The notes under the pieces: generated by a model | Told to the model about the DNA's origin: nothing | Seen by the model: the letters and a program-made list of their open reading frames with translations, nothing else | Database searches by the model: none | Translations under genes and position numbers: made by a program | Part shown: positions 12,001 through 18,000 of the stretch, in pieces | Position numbering within the stretch: the stretch's first letter is position 1 | Layout of the letters: each line of letters opens with the position of its first letter | Source of the DNA: Zoogloea sp. | GTDB lineage: Bacteria; Pseudomonadota; Gammaproteobacteria; Burkholderiales; Rhodocyclaceae | Direction: 5' to 3' | Assembly (NCBI GenBank): GCA_023150095.1 | Contig: JAKLLO010000025.1 | Span: forward strand, 1 to 39,387 | DNA: 39,387 bases

Positions 12001-15000
12001 GTGCTGCTGCCGCTGCCGAACAGGCTGCCGCTGCCCACCGACACGCCGGACGGCGTGGTGCTGGCGCCGGCACCTTCGGTGGAAGAGATGTAAGGATCGG
12101 GGTTGGTGACGGGCAGGCTGCCCTCGTTGTCGTTATCGACCGGCGCGCCTTCCGGCGTGGAGGTGCAGCTGCCGGCCGAGATCACCGGCCGCGCGGGCAG
12201 CACGGCCTGGGCGACCTGGCTGGAGATCACCGTGTGGCTGTCGCTGGCCTCGATGCCGTCGAGGAGCGTGAAGCCGCCAGCGCCGCCCATCTTGGCGAAG
12301 CTATCGCCCAGGTTGCGGTAGGCGATCTCCATCTTGCCCAGGGGCAGCGGGTTGATGAAGCCGTCGATCTGCTCCATCGCCAGCTGGCCGAGCTGATCCG
12401 ACACCTGCAGGGTCATGGGCAGCGTGGCGGACGCGCTGCCGTCGAAGAACACGTCGAAGTTGGAGGCCTTGAGGGCGGTGGCGTCGGCGTCATCCAGCGC
12501 GCCGTAGTTGCGCAGGTAGAGCCGGCCGTCGGCGGCGCCGTCGCTGGAATCCGACTGGAGGGTGAAGCCGCTGCCCGAAGCCACCGTGACCGACGCGCTG
12601 CCGCCGGCGATGCCGAGCCGGTAGATGCCCTGGCTGGATTCGAAGTTCATCCCCGTGCCGGTGGCCGTGAGGGCATCCAGACGGGCGAAGGTGCCGGTGT
12701 CGCCGGCGAGGCCCGCTGCGCCAGCCGAAACGTGGTCGTAGAGGAACAGCCGGCCCTTGCTGGCGGTGTTGCTCAGGTCGATGCCGAAATCCAGGTTGAA
12801 GGTGAGGTCGGCGTGCAGCTGCAGCTTGGCGGCGCCGGCGGCGTCCTTGATCCGGGTGATCGAGCCCACCAGCCCAGCGAGCATGGCCTGCTGGGTGGGC
12901 GAGAAGAGGTTGAGGAGCGCCTCGTCGTTGAAGATGAGCTCGAGCGAGACGGCCTTGTCGATGAGCACGCGGTAGGGCAGCGTGACGCGCAGGGCTTCGC
13001 TGCCGCTGGTGCTGTCGAGCGCCAGGCCGATGGACGCGGCCTCGACGCCGAAGGCGGTGGCGAGCGCCGCCTGCAGGCCGTTGAGCCCGACCGCGCCCTG
13101 GTTGGCGAGGGCGTTGTCGATGCTGGCGAAGCGGGTGGCGAAGTCGAAGATTTCGGACAGGCTGGTGCCCAGCAGCGGCAGCGCGCGGCCCAGCTCGCCA
13201 AAGGCGCCGAGCTGGCCCATGTCGCCCACCAGGCTGCCGAGCTGACCGAGATCGGCGGCGATGTCGGCCCAGGAGACGTCCTTCAGCGGGGTGAGCACGC
13301 CCAGCCCGTTGTCGGGCACCACCGTGACGGTGGCTTCGGCTTCGGCGCCGGCAAACAGCGCCGCGGTGTTGCTGACCGAGATGGTGATGGTGGTGGCCGG
13401 CACGAGGCCGTCGGCGCTGATCGAGGCCGGCGTGAGGAGCCCGATGCCCGAGAACTGCAGGCTCGCCACCGGCGAGGTGCCCGCCGTGCCGGCGGCGTTG
13501 CGGTAAGCCGGCGTGGTGATGAAGTCGGCGTCGAGGAGTCGCCCGGCGATGGCGAGGTTCTTGAGGGTGATCGTCTTGGCGGTCACCACGCCGCCCTTGA
13601 GGGTGAGCGCGCCGCTGCCCTGCCCCACCAGATCGGTGGCGGCGATCAGCGCGTCGATGTTGGCCTGGACGGTGGCGTCGTTGGTGTTGCTGCGGGCCGA
13701 GGCCAGCGCCTGGTCGATGGCGTCGGAGACGCTGGTGACGAGATCGGCGAGCGAGCTGTTGCCGGTGGTGTCGGCGCTGCGCACGAGCACGTCCACCGGG
13801 TTGGCGAGGCCGGCCACCACGACGGACAGGCGCAGATCGGTGGCGAGCTGGCCGGTGGTGGCGTCGTAGATCTGGGCGGCGTCACTGGCCAGGGTGAGCG
13901 TGGTGGTGGGCGCGGTGAAGGTGAGCACCCGCAGCGGGCTGGCCTCGGTGCCGGTGTCGGTGACGCTGACGAAGGTGTGGGCAGCGTACGGATCGCTGCC
14001 CAGCTGGCTCACCAGCGCGGCGTGGATGGCGGCATCCACGTCGGCGGCGAGGTCGTCGATGGTGCTGTTGGTGCTGGTGGCGGCCTTGGTGACCACCACG
14101 TCCAGCACCGTGGTGCCGACGGTGACCGACAGGCCCACGTCGCGCAGCAGCCGGCCGTTGCTCTGGAACGGGGCGGCGGTGGCCGAGACGTCGCTGGAGG
14201 TGGTGAGATCGCCACCAAGGCCCAGCAGCGCGGTCTGGCTGGCGGCGGAGTCGTACAGGTCGTTGAGGCTGATGCGATCGTGGGCGGCGCCGGAGAGGCC
14301 GTTGCGCAGGCTGAAGGCCATGCTGCCGCCGTAGTCGGTCTTGAGCTTGGTGAAGCTCAGGTCGAGCATGCCGAGGGTGGCCTGCCCGGCGCTGGCCAGG
14401 GTGGCCGGCGTGCTGCCCACCTGGCCGTGGACGATGGCCGAATAGCTGGCGGCGACGCTGGCGTCCTGCAGGAAGACGTAGGCGCCGTTGGTGGTGGCGA
14501 ACTGCCCCGGGGTGAAGCCCAGCTCGGTGGTGGCGGTGTCGCGGCCGCTGATGAGGATCTGCAGCGAGGCGACCTTGGACGACTGGGTGACGAGCTCGAT
14601 CTGCCCGTTGTTGACGATGGCCTGGACCACATCGCCGAGCTTGGCAAAACCCAGCCCGGCGCTGCCGAGGTAGGCGTGGCTGGACACCGAGATGCCATTG
14701 AAGGCGGCGTTGATGTCGGCCACCAGGTTGGCGAGGGACGTATTGCTGGCGTCGGCCGGCACCGTCACCGAGATCGCGTCGGACTGATCCACCTTGAGCT
14801 GGAAGTGCGCCGCGGCGGTCAGCTTGCCGTCGGTGGCCAGGGTGACGGCCTTGGAAGACGGATAGACCGCGGTGGTCTTGAAGCCGAACAGCATCTGCAG
14901 CGGGTCCAGCGAGTCGGCGATGACCAGCCCGGCGTTGCTGACCGGCACGCCAAAGCTCATCTGGAGCTGGTTGGCCGAACTGAGCCCGACCTTCACCGCT

Positions 15001-18000
15001 TCACCCAGGTTGCTGAAGCCCAGCCGGTCGAGCACGCCGCCGGAGAGCGCAGCCTTGGCATTGATCACAGCCTGGATGTCGGCGACCAGATCGGCGCGGG
15101 TGGTGTTGGTGCTGGTGTTGGCAGAATCGAGGGTGAGGTCGTAGGACTCGCCATCGAAGACCAGCGAGAAGCTGGAGGTGCCGTAGGGGGGCAGCCCCAA
15201 GGGGCCGGCGCTCCATTTGACCAGCGTCTTGTCGGTGGCGTTGGCGGTGATGGTGCCGCCGTAGGTGCCGGCGGCGCGCAGGGCGAAGGTGTTGAGGCTG
15301 CTGAAGTCCAGCCCGATCTTGCTCTGGAAGGCGGTGTTCGAGGTGAAGTCGAGGGTGGTGTCGGCGGTGAGGGCCGACAGCTCGCCGATCTGCTCGCCCA
15401 GGCTGATGGGGATCGCCTCGGTGGACTCGGGCAGCGCCAGCTTGATGCTGAACGTGAGGCTGCGCGTGACGGCGTCGTAGGCCGGGCTGACCGACAGGCC
15501 GCTGGCGCTGATCGCCTGCTGGAAGCGGGCCATCAGCTCGTTGAGGGTAGCGAAGCGGGTGACGCCGGCGATCTGGAACTCCTGCCCGGCAACCGCCAGC
15601 CCGAGGCGCGCCATCGAGCCGTAGGTGCTGCCGCTGGGCGACGTGAGGGCGAGGGAGTTCACGCGCATCTGCGGCATGTCCTCGCCGGCCAGGGCGCCGG
15701 TGAATTCGATATCCCAGGTGTCGGCGCGGCCGCCCACGGCGGTCACGCTCACGTCGCCGCTGCCAAGGGTGGGCTTCCACAGCTTGAGCATGTTCACCAC
15801 CGCCGTCTTGATGGTGGCGGCGTCGCTGCCGTAGGCGATGGATTCGGTCTGGTAGAACAGGGCGTCGAGGGTGGCGCCCAGCGAGAAGCTCCCGCCGCTC
15901 ACGTTGGCGAGGGACAGGCGCTGGATCTCGTTGGCGGCCGGGGTGCTGCCGACGGCGTCGGCGGCGGTCTGGCGGGTCTCGACGACGGCGAGGGCCGGGG
16001 CGCGGCTGGCCCAGCCGGTGGTCTCGACGGTCATCGCGGCGTAAGCGCCGTAGTCGGTGGCGTTCTTCTTGCCGAAGGCGATGTCGAAGACGCGGGTGAG
16101 GTTGTCGGCGGCGTAGTCGGGCGACACATCCGCCACCGACAGGCCGGTGACGCTGGGCAGCACGGCGTGCAGCGCGCTGGCGATGTCGGCGGTGCTGGCG
16201 TTGTAGGCCAGCGCGCTGGTGGTGAAGGCGTTGCCGGCGGTGTCGGTGCCCTTGAGCACGAAGGTGCCGGCGCCGCCGTGCACGATGAACAGGCGCTGGA
16301 CGGCCTCGGTGGAATCCGAACCGGCCGACGTCTGCTGGATGGACAGGCCGCTGGAACCCGCCACGCGCAGCACCGAGAACTCGCCTGGCGTGGCCTGGGA
16401 GAGGTTGAGCTTGCCCCAGGTGAGGCCGTCGGTGCCGCGGGAGAGGTCGCTGGCGGTCACGTCGATGACGCCACCGGCCACCACGTCGGACCCGGCCACC
16501 ACCTGCAGCGCGGCCTGATCGGTGCCGGCGAGCGCGCCGGTGAACTGCACCTGGTAGAACTTGGAACGCCCGGTGACGACCACGTTGCCCGCGCCCAGCA
16601 CGGATTCGAGCGCCTGCTGCACCTCGATCGGCGAGGCCAGCACCGAGATCGGCCCGGTGGCTGTGCCGCCGCTGCCGAGCTTGAGCTGGTAGCTGCCGGC
16701 GGTGGCGTGGATGTTGAGCAGCTGCTCTTCATCGGTGTGGGTGCTGCCATTGACGGCCAGCCCGCCCTTGAGGCTTTCGGTCACCTCGAAGAGGCTGCCC
16801 TCCCAGCCCAGCAGCCCATTGACCGCGGTGGCGACCTTCTGGCCGACCAGCGCGGCGAGCTGGTTGATGTGGGTGAAGCCCGCCGTCTCGGACGCATTGA
16901 CGGTGATGGTGATGACCGACGGCCGCTCGTCCGCCGGGCGCTGGAGGTACAGGTCGAAGGCGGTGTTGCCCGCCAGCACCGGCGACACCGCGGCGCTGCC
17001 GGTGAGGCCCGACAGCAGGGTGACGGTGAGCTGCTCGTCGAGCACCTGCTGCATCGCGGCGCTGAAATCCAGCACGGTGCCGAGCTTGACGTTGGTGAAG
17101 GGCAGCAGCGCGTCGAAGCGGCCGGAATCCCGCAGCAGCTGCAGATAGGCGCCGAGATCCTTCAGCATGCCCACCAGCTCGGTGGCGTCGAGGCTGGAGA
17201 AGGCCTGCAGCGCGCTGAAGTTGGACGTGGCGAGGGTGAGCGGCGCCGGCTGGATGGACGACCAGGGCACTGAGCCGCTGACCGTCCCGGCGGCCCGGGC
17301 GAGGGCCGCCGCCGAGCCGTTGACGGTGGCCGTGACGGTGGTGCTGCCCAGGGCCGTATTGACCACCAGCGTGGCCGTGGCGGCCGACCACACCTGGGCG
17401 CCTTCATAGATCCGCGCGACGACCGAGTAGGTGTGGCCGGTGACCAGGGTGAGGGAGCCGGTGGTAGGCACCGCCGACGACAGATCGAGCGACCACAGGC
17501 CGCCGGACGGCGTGACGGTGTAGGTGGCCGTCTTGGTGGCGTCGGCCTGATCGGTGACCGTGACCTTGAAGGTCTGGCCGGACAGCAGCGTAGCCGCGCC
17601 GCTGAGGGTGGGCGTGACGGTGTTGGCCGAGAGCGACTTGGCCTGCAGGCCGCCGGTGGCGACGACGAGCGAGCCGGTGGCCGAGGCGGAAACCTGGCTG
17701 CCGCGCTTGATCTGGGCGGTGACGGTGTAAGTCTGGCCATTGACCAGGGTGAGCGAGCCGGACTGGACGGTGGCGCTGGCCATGTCGACCGCCCAGCTGC
17801 CGTCGCCCGCCGGGGTGGCGGCGTAGCTGACGGTATTGCTGCCATCCGAGACGCTGACCACCAGCTGCTGGCCGCTCAGCACGGTGGCGGTGCCGCTCAG
17901 CACCGGGGTGACGCTGTTGGCCGTCTGGCTGTCGAGAGTCAGGCCGCCGAAGCTGAGGCTCACGTGGGGCGTGCCGCCGGCAATGGTGGACAGCGCCGTG

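Noticed and set aside
12234-17273. Plus-strand open frame of 1679 codons
   Set aside because: Same antisense register effect as above, opposite the N-terminal half of the giant gene.
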